Of a DNA stretch of 64,000 nt, positions 36,020 to 44,841 are shown in pieces. Below the pieces are notes generated by a model. It had not been told where the DNA came from. It saw only the letters and a program-made list of their open reading frames with translations, and made no database searches. The stretch is from NCBI RefSeq assembly GCF_900110735.1, contig NZ_FOET01000005.1:248001-312000 (forward strand), in the 5' to 3' direction. Position 1 is the stretch's first letter, and each line of letters starts with the position of its first letter. The position numbers and the translations under genes were made by a program. Source of the stretch: Streptomyces radiopugnans (GTDB lineage Bacteria; Actinomycetota; Actinomycetes; Streptomycetales; Streptomycetaceae).

Positions 36020-36319
36020 GCGATGCGGGGAGGCATCGCCGATCGCACTCCTCACCGGTTCGCCCCCGGCCGGACCCCGGAGCGCGGGACCTGCGCCCCG
36101 GAGCCCGGATACCCGGGGATCGCCGCCTGCCTCCGTGCGCTGTGCGGCATCCGGGAGGACCACCCGGGTGCCGGGCCGTGATCATCGCCACGGAGCGGAC
36201 GGCACCCCGCCCGGCGGCCGGGGTTGCGACCGGTCGGCGAGCGGCGTACGCAGACTTTGTACACCGGTGTGCGAACGGCCGGTGACACCTGCGGGACAGC
36301 GGCACTAAGGTGCCGCAGC

Positions 36320-37387
36320 GTGAGGCGCGACGGAGGCGGAGCATCGGCGGAGGAGCCGCGCCCCGACACCCTGGCGGCCCATCTGTCCGCGCTCGGCGTG
36401 GACGGCGGGGCCGTCGCCCTGTACGTGGCGCTGCTGACGGGCCGCCCGGTGCCCCAGGCCTCCCCCGAGGCGCGGCGCGCGCTGCTCGCGCTCGGCCTGG
36501 CGGCGGAGGTGCCCGCCGGCGAGGGAGCCGGCGGCGAAGGGGCGGACGGTGAGGGAACGGGCGGTGATGAACGCGGCGCACAGGACTTCGCCGGCGGGCT
36601 GGTGCCCGTACCGCCCGCGTCCGCACTGGAGTTGCTCTCCCGGCGCGAGACGCTGCGGCTGGAGGAGGCCCGTTCGGCGGTGGCGCGCGCCTACGAGCGC
36701 TACCGCCGCCGTACGCCGTCGGCCGTGGGCGGCTCGGTCGCCGAGGAGGTGACCGGCGGCGACATCGACCGCGTGCTGGGCGAGGCGCTGGGCGGGGCGC
36801 GGCGGGAGGTGCTGTGGTTCGACTCGCCGCCGTACTTCTGGGACACCGAGCGCGGCACCAAGGAGGAGGTCGGGCAACTGCGCCGCGGAGTGCGCTACCG
36901 GGTGGTGTACACACGGGAGTCGCTCGCCCACCCCGGCTACCTCACCGAGAACGTCCAGCCGTGCGTGGACGCGGGCGAGGAGGCCCGGGTGGTGTCCGGG
37001 CTTCCGGTGAAGCTGATGGTGGTGGACGACCGCGTCGGCTTCGTCTCGATGTCCATCGCGGACGTGGACGTCAGCCGCAGCATGCTCGTGGTGCGGCCGA
37101 GCGCGTTACTCGCCGCGCTGCGGGCTCTGTTCGAGGCGTACTGGGACCGGGCGCTGCCCATCCACCCCGAGAGCGGGGCCGCCGCGCCGGGCGGCGCCCG
37201 GCCCGGCCCGGCCGAGCGCCGCATCCTGGCGATGCTGGTCGCGGGGGTGCCCGACAGCCAGATCATCCGCGAACTGGGCGTCAGCCGCCGCACGTTCTTC
37301 CGCCGCATGGAGCTGCTGATGGCGCAGGCCGGTGCGGGAAGCCGCTTCCAGCTCGCCCTCCAGGCTCAGCGGCGGGGCTGGCTGTGA
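36320..37387 (+). CDS. LuxR-type HTH regulator with TrmB-like domain, TTA-containing
   Basis: 355 residues from a GTG. The N-terminus 'TLAAHLSALGVDGGAVALYV' resembles the TrmB-type winged helix. The central part (about 150-290) is a ligand-domain-like region ('YRVVYTRESLAHPGYLTENV'). The C-terminus is a LuxR-type HTH ('LGVSRRTFFRRMELLMAQAG'). Codon 263 (37106-37108) is TTA, the only TTA I found in the real genes here, so translation should depend on the bldA leucyl tRNA and be late in growth. The target is unknown. The subtilisin gene lies downstream on the same strand. Confidence 0.78.
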   Translation: MRRDGGGASAEEPRPDTLAAHLSALGVDGGAVALYVALLTGRPVPQASPEARRALLALGLAAEVPAGEGAGGEGADGEGTGGDERGAQDFAGGLVPVPPASALELLSRRETLRLEEARSAVARAYERYRRRTPSAVGGSVAEEVTGGDIDRVLGEALGGARREVLWFDSPPYFWDTERGTKEEVGQLRRGVRYRVVYTRESLAHPGYLTENVQPCVDAGEEARVVSGLPVKLMVVDDRVGFVSMSIADVDVSRSMLVVRPSALLAALRALFEAYWDRALPIHPESGAAAPGGARPGPAERRILAMLVAGVPDSQIIRELGVSRRTFFRRMELLMAQAGAGSRFQLALQAQRRGWL

Positions 37388-37517
37388 GGCCCGGCCGCGC
37401 GATGTCCCGCGATGCCCGGACGTGCGATGCCCGGACGTCGCCGACCGCGCGCCGACGGGCCGCGTACCGCGGGAGCCCGCGCCACCGTGCCGCGTGCCAC
37501 CGGACCGGCACAGAAGT

Positions 37518-37553
37518 GCACCGGGGCACCGCTGTGCCATGGCACCCCGGTGC
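37518..37553. repeat. Inverted repeat upstream of the subtilisin gene
   Basis: Nine-base arms GCACCGGGG (37518-37526) and CCCCGGTGC (37545-37553) flank 18 bases, 45 bp before the protease start. It may act as an operator or terminate the upstream regulator. Confidence 0.35.
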
Positions 37554-37597
37554 CCCGCGGGTGACATGCCATCGGCTAAAACCGTGAGCACTCTCCA

Positions 37598-38911
37598 ATG
37601 CACACGCACCCCCCAGCGAAGAGAGAACACACGTTGAAGAAGGCCAGAAGACCCCGAATAGCCGTCGGCGCCGCCCTGGCGGCGCTCGTCCTGGCGGGCA
37701 CCACCGCCGGGGCGGCGTCGGCCGCCCCCGGTCCGGAGCCCGCTCCCCTGGGAGAGGTCCGGGGCGCGGACGCGCCCGGCGCGCTGGACGGCGAGTACAT
37801 CGTGGTGCTGAAGGACTCCGGTGACCGGGCCCGCGGGCTGAGGACGGCGGGAGGCGTACGCGACCGGGCCGAGGAGCTGGCCGGCGCCTTCGGCGGCGAG
37901 GCGGAGCGCACCTACTCCTCGGCCCTCAAGGGCTTCTCGCTGAAGGCCACCGAGAAGCAGGCGCGGCGCCTGGCCGCCGACCCCTCGGTGGCGTACGTCG
38001 AGGCCAACCGCGTCGAGCGCGGCGACGTCCTGCCGCAGGCGCCGGGCGCGGCCGCCGCCCAGGGCGTGCTCCAGGACGTACAGCCGGACCCGGGCTGGGG
38101 CCTGGACCGCATCGACCAGCGCGACCTGCCGCTGGACGCGAGCTACGGCTACGGCACCACGGCGTCGAACGTCACCGCCTACGTCGTGGACTCCGGCGTC
38201 AACATCGCCCACGAGGACTTCGGCGGGCGCGCCTCCTACGGCTACAACTTCGTGGACGGCAACCGGACGGCCTCCGACTGCCACGGGCACGGCACGCACG
38301 TGGCGGGCCTCGTGGGCGGTGCGACGTACGGCGTCGCCAAGGGCGTGAAGCTGGTCGCGGTGAAGGTGCTCGACTGCCAGAACTCGGGCACCACCGAGGG
38401 TGTGCTGGCGGGTTACGACTGGGTCGTGAAGAACGCCGTCGGGCCCGCGGTCGCCAACGTGAGCATCGGCGGCGCCGCGAGCGACGCCAAGGACGCGGCG
38501 GTGCGGAGGATGGTCCAGGCGGGGATCACCGTCGTGGTCTCGGCGGGCAACAAGGCCACCGACGCGTGCACCCAGTCGCCCGCCCGCGAGCCGTCCGTGA
38601 TCACGGTGGCCGCGACGGCGCGGGACGACTCCAGGCCGAGCTGGTCCAACCACGGCGGCTGCGTGGACGTCTTCGCGCCCGGCGCCTCCGTCCCATCGGC
38701 CGGGATCGACTCGAAGACGGCGGTGCGGACGATGAGCGGTACCTCGATGTCCGCGCCGCACGTGACGGGCGCCGCGGCGCTCCACGTCTCGAAGAACCCG
38801 GGCGCCACGCCCGCGGCGGTGACCCGGGCGCTGCTGGAGGTGTCGAGCGCCGGCCGGGTGGCGGGTCCGGGGGAGGGCTCGCCGAACCGGCTCCTCTACA
38901 GCCGCTTCTGA
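37598..38911 (+). CDS. Secreted subtilisin-like serine protease (S8) with I9 propeptide
   Basis: 437 residues. A signal peptide spans about 13-42. An I9-type inhibitor propeptide follows ('YIVVLKDSGDRARG', 'SVAYVEANRVERGD'). The catalytic triad is Asp198 ('YVVDSGVNIAHEDF'), His231 ('CHGHGTHVAGLVGG') and Ser383 ('MSGTSMSAPHVTGAAAL'). The catalytic domain belongs to the proteinase K branch. It is exported and self-processed. The start may be the ATG at 37598 or a TTG at 37634, the latter directly before 'KKARRPRIAVG'. Confidence 0.93.
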   Translation: MHTHPPAKREHTLKKARRPRIAVGAALAALVLAGTTAGAASAAPGPEPAPLGEVRGADAPGALDGEYIVVLKDSGDRARGLRTAGGVRDRAEELAGAFGGEAERTYSSALKGFSLKATEKQARRLAADPSVAYVEANRVERGDVLPQAPGAAAAQGVLQDVQPDPGWGLDRIDQRDLPLDASYGYGTTASNVTAYVVDSGVNIAHEDFGGRASYGYNFVDGNRTASDCHGHGTHVAGLVGGATYGVAKGVKLVAVKVLDCQNSGTTEGVLAGYDWVVKNAVGPAVANVSIGGAASDAKDAAVRRMVQAGITVVVSAGNKATDACTQSPAREPSVITVAATARDDSRPSWSNHGGCVDVFAPGASVPSAGIDSKTAVRTMSGTSMSAPHVTGAAALHVSKNPGATPAAVTRALLEVSSAGRVAGPGEGSPNRLLYSRF

Positions 38912-39068
38912 CGCCTCCGGGCGCCTTGTGCGGCGGGGCTTCCCGGGCGGCCGGTGACAGGGGCCGGCCGCCCGGGAAGCCGGGCACGGACAGGAACTGG
39001 AACGGGACGGAGCGGGACGGGATCGGGAGCCGGGAGAGGACGGGGAGCCGGGCCGGCGGCCCGGACGC

Positions 39069-39716
39069 CTACCGGCTGGGCTTGCGGCCCGTGACGCCGA
39101 GGTAGAGCAGATAGGCGAGGTTCGGCTTCAGGTCGGACTTCTTGGCGCCCCAGCTCTGCGCGGCCTTCTGCTGGCCGGCCACCGAGGCGAGCATCGACAC
39201 CAGGGAGCCCGCGACGGCCGCCGGACTGATGTCGGGGTCCGCCTTGCCCTTGGACTGGAGCTTTCCGATGGAGTCGGCCAGCGGTCCGGTGATCCCGTTG
39301 AGGACCTTCGTGCGGATCTTGGAGAAACGTTTGTCCCCCTCCGCCGCACCCAGGTCCACCACCCGCAGGATCGCGTCGTTCTCCCGCCAGAAGGAGAGGA
39401 GGCCGTCCACCAGCTCCTCCGCCGTCTGCCATCCGGCCTTGCCCGTCCACTGGCGGTCGGTGGCCAGCTCGCTCAGCGAGGAGCTCTCCTTCGACATCTC
39501 CTCGGCCAGCTCCAGGACGGCGCCCTCCACGTCCGGGAAGTACTGGTAGAAGGTCGCGGGAGAGGTGCCCGCGCGCCGGGCGACGTCGATCACCCGGACG
39601 TCGCGGTAGGGCGACGAGCTGAGCATCTCGTCGAGGCAGGTGAGCAGCTTCTGCCGCGTCGCCTGGCCACGGCGCCCGGCCACCCGACCGTCAACAGTTC
39701 GTACTTGTCCTGTCAT
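39069..39716 (-). CDS. TetR-family transcriptional regulator
   Basis: 215 residues. The N-terminal HTH is 'VRVIDVARRAGTSPATFYQY' (about 41-60). The C-terminal ligand domain follows the general TetR fold. It is divergent from the kbpA-like gene across 129 bp that contain several inverted repeats, so self-regulation and control of its neighbour are likely. From memory, the S. coelicolor afsK locus has a TetR gene in the same place. The ligand is unknown. Confidence 0.9.
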   Translation of the reverse strand: MTGQVRTVDGRVAGRRGQATRQKLLTCLDEMLSSSPYRDVRVIDVARRAGTSPATFYQYFPDVEGAVLELAEEMSKESSSLSELATDRQWTGKAGWQTAEELVDGLLSFWRENDAILRVVDLGAAEGDKRFSKIRTKVLNGITGPLADSIGKLQSKGKADPDISPAAVAGSLVSMLASVAGQQKAAQSWGAKKSDLKPNLAYLLYLGVTGRKPSR

Positions 39717-39759
39717 GTCGTCAGCTTACCGAGGGATGATCGGCCCGCGATTCGACCGG

Positions 39760-39816
39760 CCCCAAATGGGGTGATCCCCTGCACGAGGGGTAATCCGCGG
39801 ATAGCGTTCGCTTATC
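39760..39816. promoter_or_regulatory. Cluster of palindromes between TetR gene and kbpA-like gene
   Basis: Alternating CCCC and GGGG blocks (39760-39790) form overlapping palindromes. A further one, GATAGCG-TT-CGCTTATC with a one-base bulge, is at 39800-39816. The position in the divergent promoter suggests TetR operators. Confidence 0.4.
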
Positions 39817-39845
39817 GGGACGCAACCGCACGGAAGGAGCCGGAG

Positions 39846-40655
39846 ATGGTCGCTGCCGGAGGCGCCTTCGCCGAGGGCACACCCTGCTGGACCGACGCGA
39901 TGCTCCCCGACCTGGAGGCGGGCAAGCGCTTCTACGGCGAGCTGTTCGGCTGGACCTTCGGCGACCCGGCCCCGCCCGGACAGGGGTCCCGCACGGTCGC
40001 GCTGCTCGGCGGCCGGCGGGCCGCGGCACTGCTCCGCAAGCCGGACGGCCGGCTGCCGACGGTGTGGACGGTCTACTTCGCCGCCTCCGACGCCGCGGCG
40101 ACCGCCGGACGCGTCCGGGCCGCGGGCGGGCAGCTCGTCACCGAGCCCGAGGCGGTCGGCCGGGACGGGGTGGCGGCCACCGCCGTCGATCCGGGCGGCG
40201 CGGTCTTCGGCCTGTGGCAGCCGGGGGAGCTGGCGGGCTTCGAGGCGGTGCGCGAGCCCGGCTCGTACGTGTGGACGGAGGTGTGCACCCGGGAGAGGGA
40301 GCCGGTGGACGCCTTCTACCGGGAGGTCTTCGGCTACTCCATGTACCCGGCCGGTGACGAGAGCGCGGGGGAGGCGGCCGACGTCATGGTCTGGGCCCCG
40401 CGGGGGGAGCCCGCCGACGACGAGCACGCCGTCGGCAGCCGTACGATGATCGACGAGACGTACCCGGTGGAGATGCCCGCCCACTTCCTCGTCCACTTCG
40501 CGGTCGCCGACTGCGACGCGGCCGTCCGCACGACCGTGCGCCTGGGCGGCCGTACGGTCGACGGCCCGCAGGACACCCCCTTCGGACGCTACGCCGTCCT
40601 CGTCGACAACCAGGGCGCGCGCTTCGGGGTCCTGGACACCTCCACCGCACTCTGA
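39846..40655 (+). CDS. kbpA: Two-domain VOC protein, probable AfsK-binding protein KbpA
   Basis: 269 residues containing two VOC (glyoxalase-like) domains: 'GTPCWTDAMLPDLEAGKRFY' with 'GELFGWTFGDP', then 'SYVWTEVCTREREPVDAFYR'. A GAAGGAG ribosome site precedes the ATG. The gene lies immediately upstream of afsK in the same direction. In S. coelicolor the product of the gene at this place, KbpA, binds AfsK and inhibits its autophosphorylation. I assign kbpA by position and length. The VOC fold is certain, the KbpA identity is inferred. Confidence 0.7.
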   Translation: MVAAGGAFAEGTPCWTDAMLPDLEAGKRFYGELFGWTFGDPAPPGQGSRTVALLGGRRAAALLRKPDGRLPTVWTVYFAASDAAATAGRVRAAGGQLVTEPEAVGRDGVAATAVDPGGAVFGLWQPGELAGFEAVREPGSYVWTEVCTREREPVDAFYREVFGYSMYPAGDESAGEAADVMVWAPRGEPADDEHAVGSRTMIDETYPVEMPAHFLVHFAVADCDAAVRTTVRLGGRTVDGPQDTPFGRYAVLVDNQGARFGVLDTSTAL

Positions 40656-40950
40656 GGCCGGTAGCGGAGGCGGCGGGTCCGGGGCGTCCGGGGACCGCGT
40701 CCGGGAAACCGCTTCCCGGGAACCGCGCCCGGGGCGGCGCCCGGGAGGGCCGCAGGGGCCGCAAGGGCCCGGCGGCCGCTGACCGGTCCCGTCCCGGACC
40801 TCACCGGCCGGGAATGGGCGACTCACCGCCCCCGGGTTCGCAACCGAGGGCTTCGCCAGGAAGAATCGCTGTCGGACCGCGGGACCGGTACGGCGGTGGA
40901 AGGCTGCACGGGGCGGCGATCGTCGACCCCGACGGGGAGGTGGCAGGCAA

Positions 40951-43449
40951 GTGGTGGAGCAGCTGACGCAGCACGATCCGCGGCGTATCGGCCCGTTCGA
41001 GGTGCTCGGACGGCTGGGCGCCGGGGGCATGGGGCTGGTCTACCTCGCCCGTTCGGCCTCCGGGCGCCGGGTGGCGATCAAGACGGTGCGCACCGAGCTC
41101 GCCGAGGACCAGCTCTTCCGCGTCCGCTTCACCCGGGAGGTGGAGGCGGCCCGCGCGGTCAGCGGTTTCTACACCGCCGCCGTCGTGGACGCCGACCCGC
41201 GCGCCGCGGTGCCGTGGCTGGCCACCGCGTACGTGCCCGCGCCGTCCCTGGAGGAGATAGTCAACGAGTGCGGGCCGCTCCCGGCACAGGCCGTGCGCTG
41301 GCTGGCCGCCGGCGTCGCCGAGGCGCTCCAGTCCATCCACGGCGCGGGCCTGGTCCACCGCGACCTGAAGCCCTCCAACGTGCTGGTGGTCGAGGACGGC
41401 CCGCGGGTGATCGACTTCGGCATCGCCTCCGGGGTGTCCAACACCCGGCTGACGATGACGAACGTCGCCGTCGGCACACCCTCGTACATGTCGCCCGAGC
41501 AGGCGCGGGACTCGCGCAGCGTCACGGGCGCCAGCGACGTCTTCTCCCTCGGCTCCACCCTGGTCTTCGCCGCCACCGGCCATCCGCCCTTCCACGGGGC
41601 GAACCCCGTCGAGACCGTCTTCATGCTGCTGCGCGAGGGCCCGGACCTGGAGGGCCTGCCCGACGAGCTCAGACCGCTCATCGAGTCCTGCATGCGCACC
41701 GAGCCCGACCAGCGGCCCACTCCGGCCGACCTCCAGGCGCAGCTCGCCCCGCACCTGTTCTCCTCCGGCGGCGACGACAGCGGCACGGCCTCCGCCTGGC
41801 TGCCGGCCGGCGCGGTGGCGCTGATCGAGCGGCACCGGGGCGGGCGGGTGCGGCCCGCGCAGCCGGCGTCCCGGCCCAGGCACCGGGCGCCGGAGCACGC
41901 GCCCGCGCCCGCCCACGCGCCCGCCCGGGCCTCGGCGGCGGCCGGACCGGGTGCCCAGTGGCGGCCCCCGGCCGCCGACCCGCGGGGCGGGGGAACGCCC
42001 GCCGCGTCCGTGGCCGCGCCCCCGGTGCCGCCGCCTCCGGTCCCACCGCCCCCGCACGCCCCGGTCCCTCCGCCCGCGCACGCCCCGGCGGAGGGCTCCG
42101 TACGGCTGCCGGGCGCCCCGCTGCCCATCGGCCCCGGTCCCCGGCGGCCCCGGGCCCGCGTCACCGAGGTGAGCGCCCCGACGTCCTGGGTGCTGCGCGC
42201 GCCGGACGGCGGCACCGGCGCCCTCGGCGCCACCGCGGCCCACCCCCCGTCCCAGGCCCCCTCCCACAGCCCCTCCGGCGGTCCCACCGACGGCCCCGGC
42301 GGCAGCGAGGCCGCCGCGCCGCCGCGCTGGCGGCCGTGGCGCTTCCGGATGTCGAACGACGTGTGGGGCACCCCGGTCGTCGCCGACGGACTGCTGTACG
42401 TCACCTCCTTCGAGGTCCACGCGCTGGACGTGGCGACGGGGCGGCGGCAGTTCAAGACCCGCGAGGTGGCGTGGTCGATGGCCGTCAGCAACGGCCGGGT
42501 CCACGCCTCCGACGGCCCGAGCCTGTACGCCCTGAACGCCCGCGACGGCTCCGACGTCTGGCGGCTGGCGGCGGACGGCTGGGTGTACGCGCTGCGCGCC
42601 GACCGCGGCACGGTCGTCACCGGCACCCGCGGCGGCGGCGTACAGGCGTGGGACGCGGCGAGCGGCGAGCGGCTGTGGGAGCTGTCCGGCGCGCAGACCG
42701 ACTTCGAGACCCCCGAGGCCGGCCCGGTGATCCGGGGCGGTTCGGTCTACGTCTGGGGCGACGGGCGGCTGTACGCGCTGGACGCGCGCACCGGCGCCGA
42801 GCGGTGGTCGTACCCGGTCGGCGACTCCTCGGCCACCGGCGGCGTCCCGGTGCGGCTGCTGCCCGCCGACGACGGCGCGGTGTACGTCAGCGCTGGCTCG
42901 CGCGTCTTCGCCCTGGACGCGGCCACCGGAGCGGAGCGGTGGCGCTTCGACGCGCCCGCCGCGTTCCTGTGCCCGCCGGCCTTCGCGCCGGGCGCGGCGA
43001 TCGCGGGCGGCGGCGTCTACCTGGCGGACTACCTGGGCACGGTGTACGCGCTGGACGCCGCCAACGGCCACGACCGCTGGCGGATCGCCACCGAGTCCCG
43101 CCAGTCGGCCGAGCCGGTGGTGGTGGCCGACGGGCTGGTCCACCTGGGCAGCGGCAGCGCGCTCTACACGCTGGACGCGGTCAGCGGCACCCCCCGCTGG
43201 CGCTTCGCGACGGGCGGCGAGATCACCGGCTCCCCGGTGTCGGCGGACGGCCGGGTCCACTTCGGATCGGCGGACCACTGCCTGTACACGCTGGACGCCG
43301 TCGGGGGCCGGCTGCGCTGGAAGCTCGCCACGGAGGGCGAGATCACCGGCTCCCCGGTGGTCGCGGGCGGCGTGGTCTTCGCGTGCAGCCGGGACCGCTG
43401 CGTGTACGCGCTGGACGCGGCCAAGGGGACGGGTCAGGCCCGCGCCTGA
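40951..43449 (+). CDS. afsK: Ser/Thr protein kinase AfsK with PQQ-type beta-propeller
   Basis: 832 residues. The kinase domain occupies about 10-270: glycine loop 'LGAGGMGLVYLA' (22-33), Lys44, catalytic 'HRDLKPSN' (136-143), DFG (155-157) and, in the activation loop, Thr168, the position reported as the autophosphorylation site of S. coelicolor AfsK. A Pro/Ala-rich linker (about 290-460) leads to tandem PQQ/WD-like blades ('VYVWGDGRLYALDARTGAER', 'GTVYALDAANGHDRWRIATE'). It phosphorylates AfsR and so controls secondary metabolism. No membrane segment is visible. GTG start with a GGGGAGGTGG ribosome site. The upstream neighbour encodes its likely inhibitor. Confidence 0.92.
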   Translation: MVEQLTQHDPRRIGPFEVLGRLGAGGMGLVYLARSASGRRVAIKTVRTELAEDQLFRVRFTREVEAARAVSGFYTAAVVDADPRAAVPWLATAYVPAPSLEEIVNECGPLPAQAVRWLAAGVAEALQSIHGAGLVHRDLKPSNVLVVEDGPRVIDFGIASGVSNTRLTMTNVAVGTPSYMSPEQARDSRSVTGASDVFSLGSTLVFAATGHPPFHGANPVETVFMLLREGPDLEGLPDELRPLIESCMRTEPDQRPTPADLQAQLAPHLFSSGGDDSGTASAWLPAGAVALIERHRGGRVRPAQPASRPRHRAPEHAPAPAHAPARASAAAGPGAQWRPPAADPRGGGTPAASVAAPPVPPPPVPPPPHAPVPPPAHAPAEGSVRLPGAPLPIGPGPRRPRARVTEVSAPTSWVLRAPDGGTGALGATAAHPPSQAPSHSPSGGPTDGPGGSEAAAPPRWRPWRFRMSNDVWGTPVVADGLLYVTSFEVHALDVATGRRQFKTREVAWSMAVSNGRVHASDGPSLYALNARDGSDVWRLAADGWVYALRADRGTVVTGTRGGGVQAWDAASGERLWELSGAQTDFETPEAGPVIRGGSVYVWGDGRLYALDARTGAERWSYPVGDSSATGGVPVRLLPADDGAVYVSAGSRVFALDAATGAERWRFDAPAAFLCPPAFAPGAAIAGGGVYLADYLGTVYALDAANGHDRWRIATESRQSAEPVVVADGLVHLGSGSALYTLDAVSGTPRWRFATGGEITGSPVSADGRVHFGSADHCLYTLDAVGGRLRWKLATEGEITGSPVVAGGVVFACSRDRCVYALDAAKGTGQARA

Positions 43450-43625
43450 CCCGCCCGCCCCGTTCCGCCCGTTCCGTTCCGCCCGTTCGCCCGTTCCGGT
43501 TTCCCGGCGAACCGCTGTGCGCGGGAACCCCGTTGGCCGTTCCCCGCGTGAACCCTGGTAGAAAGTCCGGCAGTCAACAGCGGGTGCGTACACGCGCCGT
43601 GCGTCCACCGGGGGAGAAACGCGAT

Positions 43626-44117
43626 ATGAAGCGCTCGGCGAAGCGCCGTCTCAGGCTGATAGCCGTCGTCACCGTCGTGACACTGGCCCTGTCCGGTTTC
43701 AGCCAGGCCCGAGGCGGCGGCGGTGGCAAGGGCGGCGGAGGCCGGGGAAGCAGCAGCAAGGGCGGAGGCGGCGGCTGCGGCAAGGACGGCTCCAGCAGCC
43801 GGTCGAGCTACAGCGGCTACCGGAGCACGACGGCCGGCAGCGGTTCCTCCGGCTCCTCCTCGCGCGGGGACGAGCCGGACGCCGAGATCGTCTCGTGCGC
43901 CAAGGGCCGGAAGGGGACGGTGGTCGAGCTCTCCGACGGCGACGCCGGCACCTACACCGTCTACGTGGACCTGGTGGACGACTTCGGGGACGTCATCGAC
44001 ACCTCCTCCCTGCGAGTCAGCGTGCGGAGGGACCAGACCAAGCGCGTCGAGGTGAAGCCGCGGGACCCGGTCATGGTGGATGCCGCGGACGACTGCCGTG
44101 TCCTTGTGATCGGCTGA
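43626..44117 (+). CDS. Secreted Gly/Ser-rich protein with C-terminal domain (paralog A)
   Basis: 163 residues: a signal peptide or N-terminal anchor ('RLRLIAVVTVVTLALSGFSQ'), a Gly/Ser-rich linker with one Cys, and an ordered domain from about residue 85 with two Cys ('AEIVSCAKGRKGTVVELSDG', 'DAADDCRVLVIG'). It is similar in plan to the next gene (44264-44752), so both are paralogs from local duplication. A GGGGAGAAA ribosome site precedes the ATG. Function unknown. It lies between afsK and afsS. Confidence 0.75.
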   Translation: MKRSAKRRLRLIAVVTVVTLALSGFSQARGGGGGKGGGGRGSSSKGGGGGCGKDGSSSRSSYSGYRSTTAGSGSSGSSSRGDEPDAEIVSCAKGRKGTVVELSDGDAGTYTVYVDLVDDFGDVIDTSSLRVSVRRDQTKRVEVKPRDPVMVDAADDCRVLVIG

Positions 44118-44263
44118 ACCGATCCGGGGGCGGCGGGAACCGCGGCGGGGGCCGGGCGCGTGTTCAGCGGGTGCCCGGCCCACCATCCGGGATGGCAGGG
44201 GCACGACATACACCTCGGCGCGCTCCGGCGCGCCCTTCACGGGTTCTTACGGGGGAATGAAGC

Positions 44264-44752
44264 GTGAGGCTTCGGCATGTGCGGGCGGTGGCCGTCACCG
44301 TCGTCGTACTGGTGGCTCTGACGGGTGCCAGGAAGTCGGACGGAGGCGGCTGCTCCGGCGACGACGACAGCGGCAGCGGCGGCTCCTCGTCGTCCTCGTC
44401 GGGCGGCGGTGACTTCGGCGGCACATCCGGCGGCACCGGGGGTTCGGGCGGCGGCAAGCAGCAGAAGGTGATGCGCGAGATCACCGTGCTGCACTGCGGG
44501 GTGGACGAGGCCGGCGAACTGGTGGCACGCCTGGAGATCGAGAACACCGGCCGCATGGACATGGACTACAGCGCCACCGTCGCGTTCGAGGACGCACGGG
44601 GCGCCTCCCGGGGGACCGCCGTCCTGAAGGACTTCGAGGTGCCCGCCGGGGAGACCCTGGCCACCGACGCCGGGGGCGGCGCGTACACGGGCCCCTCGGA
44701 CGGCGCCGAGACCCTGCGGTGCGACGTGGTCAGGGCCGGCCGCACTCTGTGA
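44264..44752 (+). CDS. Secreted Gly/Ser-rich protein with C-terminal domain (paralog B)
   Basis: 162 residues with the same plan as its upstream neighbour: hydrophobic N-terminus ('VAVTVVVLVALTGARKSDGG'), Gly/Ser/Asp-rich linker, and an ordered C-terminal domain with two Cys ('MREITVLHCGVDEAGELVAR', 'ETLRCDVVRAGRTL') resembling a small immunoglobulin-like fold ('IENTGRMDMDYSATVAFED'). GTG start with a GGGGGAA site. Probably exported. A long terminator follows. Function unknown. Confidence 0.75.
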   Translation: MRLRHVRAVAVTVVVLVALTGARKSDGGGCSGDDDSGSGGSSSSSSGGGDFGGTSGGTGGSGGGKQQKVMREITVLHCGVDEAGELVARLEIENTGRMDMDYSATVAFEDARGASRGTAVLKDFEVPAGETLATDAGGGAYTGPSDGAETLRCDVVRAGRTL

Positions 44753-44772
44753 TCCGGATGCGGCCTGAACGG

Positions 44773-44812
44773 GTTCGGGGGCGGAACCGCTGACGCGGTT
44801 CCGCCCCCGAAC
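44773..44812. terminator. Strong bidirectional intrinsic terminator
   Basis: Perfect 18-bp arms (44773-44790 and 44795-44812) with a TGAC loop between the secreted paralog B gene (+) and the small secreted peptide gene (-). Confidence 0.85.
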
Positions 44813-44841
44813 GTTGCCCGGAGCCCTTCCGGGCGCCCGTC

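Larger units (their letters stand above)
35843..36319. other. Intergenic region with minisatellite and hairpin
   Basis: 477 bp between the divergent GNAT and TTA-containing regulator genes. It contains a 12-bp tandem repeat (35881-35964) and a strong stem-loop (35979-36019). The right half has no gene that I can support. Confidence 0.5.

Noticed and set aside
35884..36285. Plus-strand frame encoding V-R-E-A repeats
   Set aside because: Its start lies inside the minisatellite, no ribosome site, and it runs through a strong hairpin. Kept as a repeat only.
40801..43608. 935-codon minus-strand frame over afsK
   Set aside because: Antisense shadow of afsK with repetitive Gly/Arg/His composition. 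The plus strand has kinase and propeller motifs.
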